Assembly: GCF_003947455.1 (NCBI RefSeq)
Contig: NZ_QHJH01000010.1
Location: 36,504 to 100,503, forward strand
DNA length: 64,000 bases
Direction of reading: 5' to 3'
From: Streptomyces sp. WAC 04229
GTDB taxonomy: Bacteria > Actinomycetota > Actinomycetes > Streptomycetales > Streptomycetaceae
In this document: in pieces, positions 1 through 8,843 of the stretch
How the letters are laid out: each line of letters starts with the position of its first letter
Position numbering within the stretch: position 1 is the first letter of the stretch
Notes under the pieces: generated by a model
Databases searched by the model: none
What the model was told of the DNA's origin: nothing
The model's input: the letters and a program-made list of their open reading frames with translations, nothing else
Position numbers and translations under genes: made by a program

Positions 1-311
1 CGTTCCGCTTCGAGCGCGGCCCGGCCCGCGTCCGACAGTTCCACCAGCGTCTTACGGCCGTCGGTGGGGTGCGCGCGGCGGGTGACGAGGTCCTTCTCCA
101 TGAGCAGACCCACCGCCCGGGCCATCGACTGGGGGCGGACGCGTTGGTCTGCGGCGAGGTCGCTGGTGGTCATGGCCCCGGCGCGGTCGAGTGCGCCGAG
201 GACGGCGACCTGACCCAGCGGAATGCGGTCCTCGTGCTTGACGCGTCTGGTCAGCTTTCCCATCGCGGTGCGAAGTTCGGCGGCGATGGCGGCGGCTTCC
301 GAGGTGGGCAT
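1..311 (-). CDS. MarR-family transcriptional regulator (C-terminus beyond window)
   Basis: The reverse strand reads from an ATG at 311 into a winged-helix regulator beginning MPTSEAAAIAAELRTAMGKL. Its recognition region is TTSDLAADQRVRPQSMARAV, followed by a wing with HPTDGRKTLVELSDAGRAAL, the usual MarR DxR wing pattern. The frame is open to the window edge, so about the last third is missing. It is divergent from the enolase gene, and the 240-bp space between them holds a tandem repeat and a palindrome that could be its operators. Family assignment is secure from motifs; the ligand and targets are unknown. Confidence 0.9.
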   Translation of the reverse strand, partial: MPTSEAAAIAAELRTAMGKLTRRVKHEDRIPLGQVAVLGALDRAGAMTTSDLAADQRVRPQSMARAVGLLMEKDLVTRRAHPTDGRKTLVELSDAGRAALEAE

Positions 312-354
312 ACGGCACCTTATCCCGCTGACCAGCGCCGCTGTGCACCTGACC

Positions 355-439
355 TGCACAGCGGTACTGCACAGCGGTACTGCACAGCGGTACTGCACAG
401 CGGTACTGCACAGCGGTACTGCACAGCGGTACTGCACAG
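355..439. repeat. 13-bp tandem repeat, six full copies plus a partial seventh
   Basis: The unit TGCACAGCGGTAC is repeated head to tail without mismatch at 355, 368, 381, 394, 407 and 420, followed by TGCACAG at 433-439. Each unit contains the palindromic tetramers TGCA and GTAC. The tract lies in the divergent spacer between the MarR regulator and enolase. It could be iterated regulator sites or a slippage-prone tract; the sequence alone does not decide. There are no spacers, so it is not a CRISPR array. Confidence 0.95.
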
Positions 440-444
440 TCTAA

Positions 445-465
445 CTGAGCAGCTGAGCTGTTCAG
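445..465. promoter_or_regulatory. 21-bp near-perfect palindrome, candidate MarR operator
   Basis: Arms CTGAGCAGCT (445-454) and AGCTGTTCAG (456-465) flank a single central base, with one mismatched pair in ten. The size and symmetry suit a MarR dimer site, and it lies about 87 bp upstream of the enolase start in the divergent promoter region. Assignment to the neighbouring regulator is inference. Confidence 0.5.
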
Positions 466-551
466 CATTGCTGTAGAGTCTGATCTGTCGGGCTCAGCGC
501 CAGCGTCGTCGCAGCCGGGGCCACGGCATACGACAACGGGAAGGACCTCCC

Positions 552-1859
552 ATGTCCGCACAGGCAGCCGAAGACGTCGCGGCCGTCATCGAGACCGTCA
601 CCGCCCGCCGGATCATCGACAGCCGAGGCAATCCCACGGTCGAGGTCGATGTCGTCCTGGCGGACGGGTCCTTGGGGCGCGCGGCCGTCCCCTCCGGAGC
701 CTCGACGGGTGCCCGGGAGGCCGTGGAGCTGCGTGACGAAGACTCCGCGCGCTGGCACGGCAAGGGCGTCGACCGCGCCGTGGCGCACGTCAACGGCGAC
801 ATCGCGGCAGCCGTGCGCGGCCGGGACGCGGCGGATCAGGCCGGCCTCGACGGCGCGCTGATCGCCCTCGACGGGACGGTCACGAAGTCCCGGCTCGGGG
901 CCAACGCGATCCTCGGGGTCTCCCTCGCCGCCGCCAAGGCCGCCGCGGCGGCCCGCCGCCAGCCCCTCTACCGCCATCTGGGCGGATCCGGCGCGCACCT
1001 CCTGCCGCTGCCCATGATGAACATCGTCAACGGCGGCGTCCACGCCGACAATCCGCTGGACTTCCAGGAGTTCATGATCGCGCCGGTGGGCGCGGACACC
1101 TTCGCCGAGGCCGTCCGCATAGGCAGCGAGGTCTTCCACACCCTGCGCCGCGACCTGCTGAGCGCCGGGCACTCCACGGGCGTCGGCGACGAGGGCGGCT
1201 TCGCACCGGCCCTGCGCACGGCCGAGGAGGCGCTCGACTTCGTGATGACCGCGATCGAACGCACCGGCTACCGCCCCGGCACGGACATCGGCCTGGTCAT
1301 GGACCCGGCGTCGTCGGAGTTCTTCCGCGACGGGGTGTACGACTACGCGGGCGAGGGAGTGCGGCGCACCCCCTCGGAGCAGGCCGACTACCTGGCCAAG
1401 CTCATCGACGCCTACCCGGTCGTCTCCATCGAGGACCCGATGGCGGAGAACGACCTGGACGGGTGGCGCGAGCTGACCGCCCGCGTGGGCGACCGCTGCC
1501 AGCTCACCGGCGACGACGTGTTCTGCACCAACGAGACGCTGCTGCGCGAGGGGATCCGCACCGGCGTCGGCAACTCCGTCCTGGTCAAGGTCAACCAGAT
1601 CGGAACCCTGACGGAGGCGCTGGCCGCGGTGGCCACGGCACACCAGGCGGGCTGGACTGCCGTCATGTCGCACCGCTCGGGCGAGACGGAGGACACCACG
1701 ATCGCGGACCTCGCGGTGGCGACGGGCTGCGGTCAGATCAAGACCGGATCGCTCTCCCGCTCCGACCGGACCGCGAAGTACAACCAACTGATACGCATCG
1801 AGGAGGAGTTGGGCTCCTCGGCACGCTTCGCGGGCCACTCCGCGCTGCGGCGGGCATAG
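552..1859 (+). CDS. eno: Enolase (phosphopyruvate hydratase)
   Basis: The 435-aa product interconverts 2-phosphoglycerate and phosphoenolpyruvate in the cytoplasm. Visible family features are the SGAST loop at residues 48-52, the metal-ligand region [10 protein letters not shown], the catalytic-lysine signature LVKVNQIG (Lys346), and [13 protein letters not shown] starting at Ser373. The ATG at 552 follows a GGAAGG ribosome site. The N-terminus carries about a dozen residues more than typical bacterial enolases. It stands alone, divergent from a MarR regulator and convergent with an EF-hand gene, rather than in a glycolytic or septum-protein neighbourhood. Streptomycetes often carry a second enolase, and this may be the accessory copy, though that cannot be decided from the window. 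Confidence 0.96.
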   Translation: MSAQAAEDVAAVIETVTARRIIDSRGNPTVEVDVVLADGSLGRAAVPSGASTGAREAVELRDEDSARWHGKGVDRAVAHVNGDIAAAVRGRDAADQAGLDGALIALDGTVTKSRLGANAILGVSLAAAKAAAAARRQPLYRHLGGSGAHLLPLPMMNIVNGGVHADNPLDFQEFMIAPVGADTFAEAVRIGSEVFHTLRRDLLSAGHSTGVGDEGGFAPALRTAEEALDFVMTAIERTGYRPGTDIGLVMDPASSEFFRDGVYDYAGEGVRRTPSEQADYLAKLIDAYPVVSIEDPMAENDLDGWRELTARVGDRCQLTGDDVFCTNETLLREGIRTGVGNSVLVKVNQIGTLTEALAAVATAHQAGWTAVMSHRSGETEDTTIADLAVATGCGQIKTGSLSRSDRTAKYNQLIRIEEELGSSARFAGHSALRRA

Positions 1860-1922
1860 GCGGGAGCCGCGGCGACCTGCCGCTGCCCACGATCGCCGGG
1901 ACGCGCCACCCGGCGGCCGGCT

Positions 1923-1949
1923 CGCCGACACGGTACTCCCGTGTCGGCG
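1923..1949. terminator. Bidirectional hairpin terminator between eno and the EF-hand gene
   Basis: A perfect 11-bp stem (CGCCGACACGG at 1923-1933, pairing with 1939-1949) closes a 5-nt loop TACTC. It sits in the 99-bp space between two convergent stop codons. There is no U-tract, which is normal for Streptomyces hairpin terminators. Confidence 0.8.
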
Positions 1950-1958
1950 CCCGCGGCG

Positions 1959-2510
1959 TCAGGCGGCCGGGGCCAGTGGACCGCACATCGCGTTGCCGGG
2001 CTCGGCCGGGTCGTCGCTGATCCAGAACTGCAGCCACAGCAGCGCGAACTCCGGCCGGCTGAGGTAGCCGTCACCGTCCTGGTCGAGACTGTCGAAGACG
2101 TCCCCCGTCACCGTGCCGCGCCCGTGCCAGGTGTCGATGAGCCGCTGGTGCTCGGCGCGGGAGATGCGCCCGTCACCGTTCTCGTCCACGGCGTCGAAGA
2201 TGGTGTCGGCCGTGGCCGTGACGGCCTCGGGCATCGACGGCAACCGGTCCACCATCGCCATCAGGATGTCCATGTCGACCCGCTCCGCGCCCTCCCCCTC
2301 CTCGGCGGCGAGGGCCGACAACTGGTGCCACCATCCCATGAGCACGCCCCGCACCCGCTCCGTCAGCTCCGGAGCGGCGGCGACCCGCGGCAGCAGGCGC
2401 CACCGCTCCACGAGCGCCGCGAAGTCCGCCTCCTCCAGAAGGCCGTTGCCGTCGGCGTCGAACGCCTCGAACATCGCCCGGACCTTCTCCCGCTGAAACC
2501 CACTGGCCAT
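1959..2510 (-). CDS. EF-hand calcium-binding protein (calerythrin-like)
   Basis: The 183-aa soluble acidic protein has three clear 12-residue EF-hand loops: D18-D29 (DADGNGLLEEAD), D109-E120 (DENGDGRISRAE) and D143-E154 (DQDGDGYLSRPE). The segment around residues 70-90 (ERVDMDILMAMVDRL) looks like a degenerate second hand. This paired-hand layout and length match the calerythrin / sarcoplasmic-type calcium-binding proteins of actinomycetes, thought to buffer or sense calcium. There is no signal peptide, so it should be cytoplasmic. The first loop ends in Asp instead of the usual Glu, which may lower affinity. It converges on enolase and has no operon partner. Confidence 0.9.
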   Translation of the reverse strand: MASGFQREKVRAMFEAFDADGNGLLEEADFAALVERWRLLPRVAAAPELTERVRGVLMGWWHQLSALAAEEGEGAERVDMDILMAMVDRLPSMPEAVTATADTIFDAVDENGDGRISRAEHQRLIDTWHGRGTVTGDVFDSLDQDGDGYLSRPEFALLWLQFWISDDPAEPGNAMCGPLAPAA

Positions 2511-2958
2511 CTCAAGCCCCCTGACTCACCCGGTTGGGGACAGCCTGTCCAGTTCCGCGGGCCGGCCAACGGCGCCCGGGATCACCGGCGGCCGAGCCCA
2601 AGCCTCCGCGCGCCGGTTTGGAGTTTCGGCGGCCTCCCTCGCACCCACTCCCTCGACGGCCGAGACCCCACCCCGCCGCAATCCAGCCGATGTTGATCCC
2701 GAGGCCCCTCCTCGGCGGGCGGGTGATCTCCGCCGGAGAGCGCTCTTCGCCGGGCGGCTCGGCGCGATCGGGCAACCGCGTGCAAAGGCGCGGGCGACGT
2801 GCGCGGGCGATCACACGGCACAAGGTCCGCAGCTCAGCACCGGTTCAGTGACGGACGGCCGGAGTTCAGGAGTGAGAAGCATCGCAAAGTCGATCAAGGC
2901 CGCCGCCGGAGTCCGGGCGCCGCCGGGAGCGCGACAAAGCGTGACCGAATAATGGAGG

Positions 2959-2973
2959 CAACCTCAAAGGTTG
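2959..2973. promoter_or_regulatory. Inverted repeat in the AT-rich promoter zone
   Basis: CAACCT-CAA-AGGTTG is a perfect 6-bp inverted repeat with a 3-bp spacer, at the start of the AT-rich block upstream of the polysaccharide operon. It could be a regulator half-site pair. No protein can be named from the sequence. Confidence 0.35.
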
Positions 2974-3066
2974 AACACAAATTACACACATCCCCTCTTC
3001 ACGCCGGGTCCCGATGGTCTACATTGACCGTGCTTCGACACGAGGCGACCAGTAATGATCTAAGGT

Positions 3067-3113
3067 CCGGCACTTCGGCAGGTCAGCGTTGCACCCTGCG
3101 GCATCAGTGCCGG
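3067..3113 (+). promoter_or_regulatory. Nested stem-loop in the operon leader
   Basis: CCGGCAC (3067-3073) pairs with GTGCCGG (3107-3113). Inside it GCAGG (3078-3082) pairs with CCTGC (3095-3099) around a 12-nt loop, giving a two-helix element with an internal loop. It does not match the c-di-GMP, c-di-AMP (ydaO) or other riboswitch consensus I could recall. A structured 5' leader element is plausible but unproven. Confidence 0.4.
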
Positions 3114-3150
3114 CCATGGGGATGATCAATTTCTGGAGCCCGAAAGGGCG

Positions 3151-3173
3151 CTTGGGTGAGGGGAGCACCCAAG
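3151..3173 (+). promoter_or_regulatory. Perfect 8-bp hairpin in the operon leader
   Basis: CTTGGGTG (3151-3158) and CACCCAAG (3166-3173) enclose the purine-rich 7-nt loop AGGGGAG. It lies about 150 nt before the predicted GTG start. It may act as an attenuator or mRNA-stability element. The loop is complementary to pyrimidine tracts and could also mimic a ribosome site. Confidence 0.45.
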
Positions 3174-3201
3174 GTTTCGGCGGGTACCGGCGCGCCTCGA
3201 A

Positions 3202-3231
3202 TTCAAGTAGCTCTGCTTCAAGTAGCTCTGC
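3202..3231 (+). repeat. 15-bp tandem direct repeat, two copies
   Basis: TTCAAGTAGCTCTGC occurs twice in perfect tandem (3202-3216, 3217-3231) in the leader of the polysaccharide operon, about 95 nt before the start. It is flanked by the hairpin at 3151 and otherwise GC-rich sequence. It is too few copies for a satellite; a duplicated binding or RNA element is possible. Confidence 0.85.
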
Positions 3232-3323
3232 ATTGCCGCATCGGCACGGAAGGCGGGGGCCTCCCGGCAGAGCAAAACAGTGTTGGGCGAACACGTCGAA
3301 TCACTGGGGACCTGGGGGGTTCT

Positions 3324-4817
3324 GTGCGGCAAGGGGGAATAGTCAGCCCTTTTCCGGCTGCGGGCGAAAGCCTGGCGAACGGGGCGGCCGGCCGGCCCGC
3401 GGTCGACTGGGAGCAGCGGTATCGCCGTACCGTGATCACCACCGATACGGTGGCGACCGCCGTTGTGGTGGCGGCGATCGGCAACTTCTTCGGGGCCCGG
3501 GACGCGGCCAACTGGCATGAGAAGTGGGGAATTCTCGCCTTCGGCACCGAGCTGCTGGTGCTGGGCGCGCTCGCGGTGAGCCGGTCGTGGGCCCCGGGGG
3601 TGCTCGGCCAGGGTGCCGAGGAATTCCGCCGGCTCGGGCGCTCGCTGTTCATGGCGACCGTCGTACTGGCGCTCGGCGGGATCGCCCTCACCTCGCGCAA
3701 CATCAAACTCTGGATCTTCGTCGCCATTCCCGCGATCGCGCTCGTCACCATGACCGCGCGCTACGTGCTGCGGCTGTGGCTGCACCGGCAGCGGAAGGAC
3801 GGACGGTGCCTGATACCGGTGCTCGCCGCCGGGAGTCCGGCCACCGTGCGCGACCTGATCACGCGGACCCGAAGATTCCCGCATCTCGGCTGGCGGATCG
3901 ACGCGGTGTGCACGACGGACGGTCTGGGGACGGACGGTCAGGGACACGGCGGTGACCAACTGGACGGCGTGCCGGTCGTCGGCCGGCTCTCGGACGTCGC
4001 GGGCCACGTCCACCGCGACGGCTACCGTGTCGTCGCCGTCACGCCGGATCCGCACTGGTCGCCGGAACGGCTGCAGCGACTGGCCTGGAACCTCGAAGGC
4101 AGCGACACCGAGATGGTCGTGGCGCCCGTGCTGATGGAGGTGGCCGGACCGCGGCTGCACATCGACGCGGTGCTCGGGATCCCGTTACTGCGGGTCAGCA
4201 TGCCGACCTTCACGGGGGGCCGCCGCGCGATCAAGGGCATCGTCGACCGGACGGGCGCGGCGATCCTGCTGGTGCTGTTCGCGCCGCTGATGGTGTTCGT
4301 GGGGCTGCTCGTGCTGGTCGACAGCCGGGGCGGGGCCTTCTACCGCCAGCGCAGGGTCGGCAAGGACGGCCGCGAATTCACCATTCTCAAGTTCCGCACC
4401 ATGGTCGTCGGGGCGGACCGGGCGCGTGCGGCGCTGGCCGACCGCAACGAGGGCGCCGGCCTGCTGTTCAAGCTCCGCCGGGACCCGCGGGTGACCCGGG
4501 TCGGGGCGGTGCTGCGCCGGTACTCGCTCGACGAACTCCCGCAGCTTTTCAACGTGTTGACGGGATCGATGTCACTCGTCGGCCCGCGGCCCCCGTTACC
4601 GGAGGAGTCCGCCGCGTACGGCCCCGACATCCGGCGGCGGCTGCTGGTCAAGCCCGGACTCACCGGCCTGTGGCAGATCAGCGGACGCAGCGACCTGTCG
4701 TGGGACGAGGCGGTCCGGCTGGACCTGCGGTATGTGGAGGACTGGTCGCTCGCCCTGGACACAGTGATCCTGTGGAAGACGCTGCGTGCGGTGTTCTACG
4801 GCCAGGGGGCCTACTGA
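3324..4817 (+). CDS. Polyprenyl-phosphate sugar-phosphate transferase (exopolysaccharide initiation, WbaP type)
   Basis: The 497-aa membrane enzyme would transfer the first sugar-1-phosphate to undecaprenyl phosphate. Four N-terminal membrane segments (about residues 36-150) precede a soluble linker. A fifth segment, LLVLFAPLMVFVGLLVLV, then leads into the catalytic domain: FYRQRRVGKDGREFTILKFR near 340-360, DPRVTRVGAVLRRYSLDELP from about 387, and MSLVGPRPP. The GTG at 3324 is chosen because it follows a G-rich ribosome site and because upstream residues look unlike the family; the frame is open further up to 3156. Two TTA leucine codons occur at 4185 and 4596, very rare here and read by the bldA tRNA. 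It heads the operon. Confidence 0.92.
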   Translation: MRQGGIVSPFPAAGESLANGAAGRPAVDWEQRYRRTVITTDTVATAVVVAAIGNFFGARDAANWHEKWGILAFGTELLVLGALAVSRSWAPGVLGQGAEEFRRLGRSLFMATVVLALGGIALTSRNIKLWIFVAIPAIALVTMTARYVLRLWLHRQRKDGRCLIPVLAAGSPATVRDLITRTRRFPHLGWRIDAVCTTDGLGTDGQGHGGDQLDGVPVVGRLSDVAGHVHRDGYRVVAVTPDPHWSPERLQRLAWNLEGSDTEMVVAPVLMEVAGPRLHIDAVLGIPLLRVSMPTFTGGRRAIKGIVDRTGAAILLVLFAPLMVFVGLLVLVDSRGGAFYRQRRVGKDGREFTILKFRTMVVGADRARAALADRNEGAGLLFKLRRDPRVTRVGAVLRRYSLDELPQLFNVLTGSMSLVGPRPPLPEESAAYGPDIRRRLLVKPGLTGLWQISGRSDLSWDEAVRLDLRYVEDWSLALDTVILWKTLRAVFYGQGAY

Positions 4818-4890
4818 TGCGCCGGAGCCGGGGTCCGGCCGGCGCACGGACCGCAGGCCCGGTGGGCCTGCCTGGGGGGAGGAACGCGTC

Positions 4891-6199
<1,309 letters not shown>

Positions 6200-6210
<11 letters not shown>

Positions 6211-7486
6211 CACGGCGTCGAACGACGCGAAGGGCGGTGCCCGGCCGGAACGGCGCGCGCTGATCCTGGTGGAGAACCTGTCGGTCCCGTTCGACCGCCG
6301 GGTGTGGCAGGAGTGCACGACGCTGCGCGACGCGGGCTGGACGGTGCACGTCATCTGCCCCCGGGGGACCAAGCGGGACACGGAATCGGAGGCGGAGATC
6401 GACGGGGTGCGGATCCACCGCTACCCGTTGCGCGCGGCCACCGGAGGACCGGCCGGCTATCTGCGGGAGTACGGGGCGGCGTTGTGGCACACGGTCCGGC
6501 TGGCCCGGAAGGTCGGCCCGGTCCACGTGGTCCACGCCTGCAACCCGCCCGACCTGCTGTTCCTGCCCGCGTTGTGGATGAAGCGGCGCGGTGCGCGCTT
6601 CGTCTTCGACCAGCACGACCTGGTTCCGGAGCTGTACCTGTCCCGGTTCGGCCGCGGCGAGGACCTGCTCTACCGCGGTGTGCGCGCGCTGGAGCGGCTC
6701 ACCTACCGGGCCGCGGACGTCGTGATCGCCACGAACGAGAGCTACCGGGACGTCGCGGTGCGCCGCGGCGGCCGGCGCCCGGCGGACGTCTTCGTGGTCC
6801 GCAGCGCTCCCGACGTCGACCGGTTCCACCCGGTGCCGCCAGAGCCGGAGTTGAAGCGCGGCAAGCCGCATCTGCTGTGCTACCTCGGCGTCATGGGCCC
6901 GCAGGACGGCGTCGACTACGCCTTGCGGGCCCTCGCAAGGCTGCGCGACGACCTCGGACGGACCGACTGGCACGCGGTGTTCGTCGGTGCCGGAGACACC
7001 TTCGACGAGATGGTGGAGCTGTCCCGGCGGCTCGGGCTCGCGGAGCAGGTGCAGTTCACCGGGCGCATTCCGGACGCCGACCTGGTGCGCTACCTGTCCA
7101 CCGCGGACGTGTGCCTCTCCCCCGACCCGCGCAACCCGCTCAACGACGTCTCGACCATGAACAAGGTCCTGGAGTACATGGTGATGGGCCGGCCGATCGT
7201 CTCGTTCGACCTCCGGGAGGCGAGGGTCTCCGCGGGCGACGCGGCCGTCTACGCGCCCGCCAACGACGAGGCCGAGTTCGCCGGGCTCATCGCGCTGCTC
7301 CTCGACGACCCGGAGCGGCGGGAGTGGATGGGCAAGCTCGGCCAGGAGCGGATCGGTGGGGAGCTCTCCTGGCGGAACTCCCAGCGGTCGCTGCTAGCCG
7401 CCTACGCCGCCGCCTGCGACGGCCGCATTCCGGTGCCGCCGGCCGGCACGTCAGTACCGGGCGGGAGCCGCACCGTTGAGCGATGA
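6200..7486 (+). CDS. Family 4 (GT-B) glycosyltransferase
   Basis: The 428-aa cytoplasmic or membrane-peripheral protein has the two-domain GT-B layout. The N-terminal half carries VENLSVPFDRRVWQE and HACNPPDLLFLPALW. The C-terminal donor domain has HLLCYLGVMGPQDGVDYALR, FTGRIPDADLVRYLSTADVC and NKVLEYMVMGRPIVSFDLRE. The start is TTG at 6200, overlapping the dehydrogenase by 11 bp, with no better in-frame start nearby. It would add one sugar to the lipid-linked repeat unit. Donor and acceptor cannot be inferred. It belongs to the group often seen beside WbaP-type transferases and Wzz-like proteins. Confidence 0.9.
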
Positions 7487-8843
7487 CACCATACGTCTGG
7501 TCACGATCGGGCGGATGCTCCGCCGGCGTCGGCGGTTGTTCGCCGTCCTCGCCGTGGTGGGCGCACTCGTCGGCTACGGCGCCTCCCTGCTGTTCCCGCC
7601 GAGATACACGACGTCGGCATCCGTCCTCCTGCCCGGGCAGTGGGAGCAGCGCGAGCTGCTGACCCAGGCGGAGATCGCGACCAGTTCGGAGGTGGTCGAC
7701 CGCGCGGCCGCCGCGCTCCACTGGAGCGGCGTGGACGGCATCGACCTGCGGGACCAGGTGGGCGCCAAGGCGACCGACGGGAACATCATCAAGATCTCGG
7801 GTACGGCCGACAGCCCCGGGCGCGCGCAGCGGCTCTCCGACGAGGTGGCCCAGCAGTTCGTCTCCTTCGCCGCGCGGATCGCGGGCGACACCACCGGTTC
7901 CGACGCGGCCACGGAGTCCGAGGCGCTGCGGCAGCAGGTCGTGCGGACCAACCGCCGCATCACCGATCTGGCCGACTCGGCCGATCCCGGGCGGACCGTG
8001 GAGAGCGTGCAGGCCCGCACCGAGCTGGCGAAGCTGCGTACCACGCTGGCGGACGCCATGAACAAGCTGGAGCAGGCCGGCGGGGCGACGGGCAAGGCCA
8101 ACCTGGTCGTCATGGGGCCGGCGGCCCGGCCGACCGGCGAGGCCCCGCCGACGCGGGTGCACCTCATCGTGGGCGGGTCGCTGCTGTTCCTCCTGCTCGC
8201 GGTCGTCGGCCATCTCGTCACCGCACGGATGAACCGCCGGCCGCGCACCGGCCAGGAGATCGCCGGGGCGCTCGGCTCGGCGCTGCTGGGTACCGTCGAC
8301 GTACCCGGTGAGCGGACGGCGTCCCGCCCGGAAGGCCGTGGCCGGGGGGCCCGGATCGGCGGTCTGCTGGGCATCGACACGCCGTGGGACACGCCGCCCC
8401 CGCAGGCGTCCGGCGACGAGGAGGGCAGGCGGATCCGCTACCGGCGGGTGTGCGCCCGCCTCCGGGACCGGCTGCCGGCCCCTCGGCGGCTGCTGGTGGT
8501 CGTACCGGGCGGCGACGAGACCGCCCGTCGGGCCGCCCGGCAACTCGTCGCGGAGGCCGGGAGCGATGCGCTGCTGCGGGTGGCGGAAGTCCCGGTGGAC
8601 CGGCCGATGGTGCCTGATGGCGACGCCGAGTCCGGTGCCCTGGTCGTGCTCGGCGCGGGCAGTCGGACCGCGGGCGAGCTGGCCGGCATCGCCGAAGCCT
8701 GTGCGGACGCCGGGCACGAGATCGTCGGTGTCGTCGTCGCCACCACCGTCCTGGCCCCCCGGGCCCGGGCGGACGCGCGCCCTCCGCGTCACACGGCGCC
8801 GGCGGTCGCGGTCGGGGACGACGCGAGGGGAGGTTCGGCGTGA
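7476..8843 (+). CDS. Wzz/CapA-like chain-length protein with degenerate kinase-like domain (first copy)
   Basis: The 455-aa protein has a short basic N-terminus, a first membrane helix (LFAVLAVVGALVGYGASLLF), an extracytoplasmic region with SASVLLPGQWEQRELLTQAE, and a second helix (LIVGGSLLFLLLAVVGHLV). The C-terminal region sits where bacterial tyrosine kinases have their nucleotide site. There, LLVVVPGGDETARRAARQL replaces the Walker A motif (no GKS/T), and no tyrosine cluster follows, so kinase activity is unlikely. TTG at 7476 follows GGGAG and overlaps the glycosyltransferase. It likely works with the next gene and the Wzy-like polymerase to set chain length. Confidence 0.85.
   Translation: MSDDTIRLVTIGRMLRRRRRLFAVLAVVGALVGYGASLLFPPRYTTSASVLLPGQWEQRELLTQAEIATSSEVVDRAAAALHWSGVDGIDLRDQVGAKATDGNIIKISGTADSPGRAQRLSDEVAQQFVSFAARIAGDTTGSDAATESEALRQQVVRTNRRITDLADSADPGRTVESVQARTELAKLRTTLADAMNKLEQAGGATGKANLVVMGPAARPTGEAPPTRVHLIVGGSLLFLLLAVVGHLVTARMNRRPRTGQEIAGALGSALLGTVDVPGERTASRPEGRGRGARIGGLLGIDTPWDTPPPQASGDEEGRRIRYRRVCARLRDRLPAPRRLLVVVPGGDETARRAARQLVAEAGSDALLRVAEVPVDRPMVPDGDAESGALVVLGAGSRTAGELAGIAEACADAGHEIVGVVVATTVLAPRARADARPPRHTAPAVAVGDDARGGSA

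Larger units (their letters stand above)
2511..3323. other. 813-bp non-coding region: promoter and long leader of the exopolysaccharide operon
   Basis: No convincing reading frame is present. The left part (2511-2930) is ordinary GC-rich spacer downstream of which GC content falls sharply (about 2940-3060, for example AATTACACACA and AGTAATGATC). That AT-rich block is the likely promoter zone for the operon starting at 3324, but no pair of hexamers has good spacing: TTGACC at 3024 is 23 bp from TAATGA at 3053. The right part (3060-3323) holds two stem-loops and a 15-bp tandem repeat listed separately. Confidence 0.6.

Noticed and set aside
355..439. Repeat tract as a CRISPR array
   Set aside because: Units abut with no spacers, are only 13 bp and no cas genes are nearby.
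3024..3058. TTGACC and TAATGA as a sigma-70 promoter for the polysaccharide operon
   Set aside because: Spacing of 23 bp is too long; the true start site cannot be chosen from sequence.
3156..3323. Upstream extension of the initiating transferase
   Set aside because: Those 56 codons overlap a perfect hairpin and a tandem repeat and do not resemble the family N-terminus; GTG 3324 follows a G-rich ribosome site.
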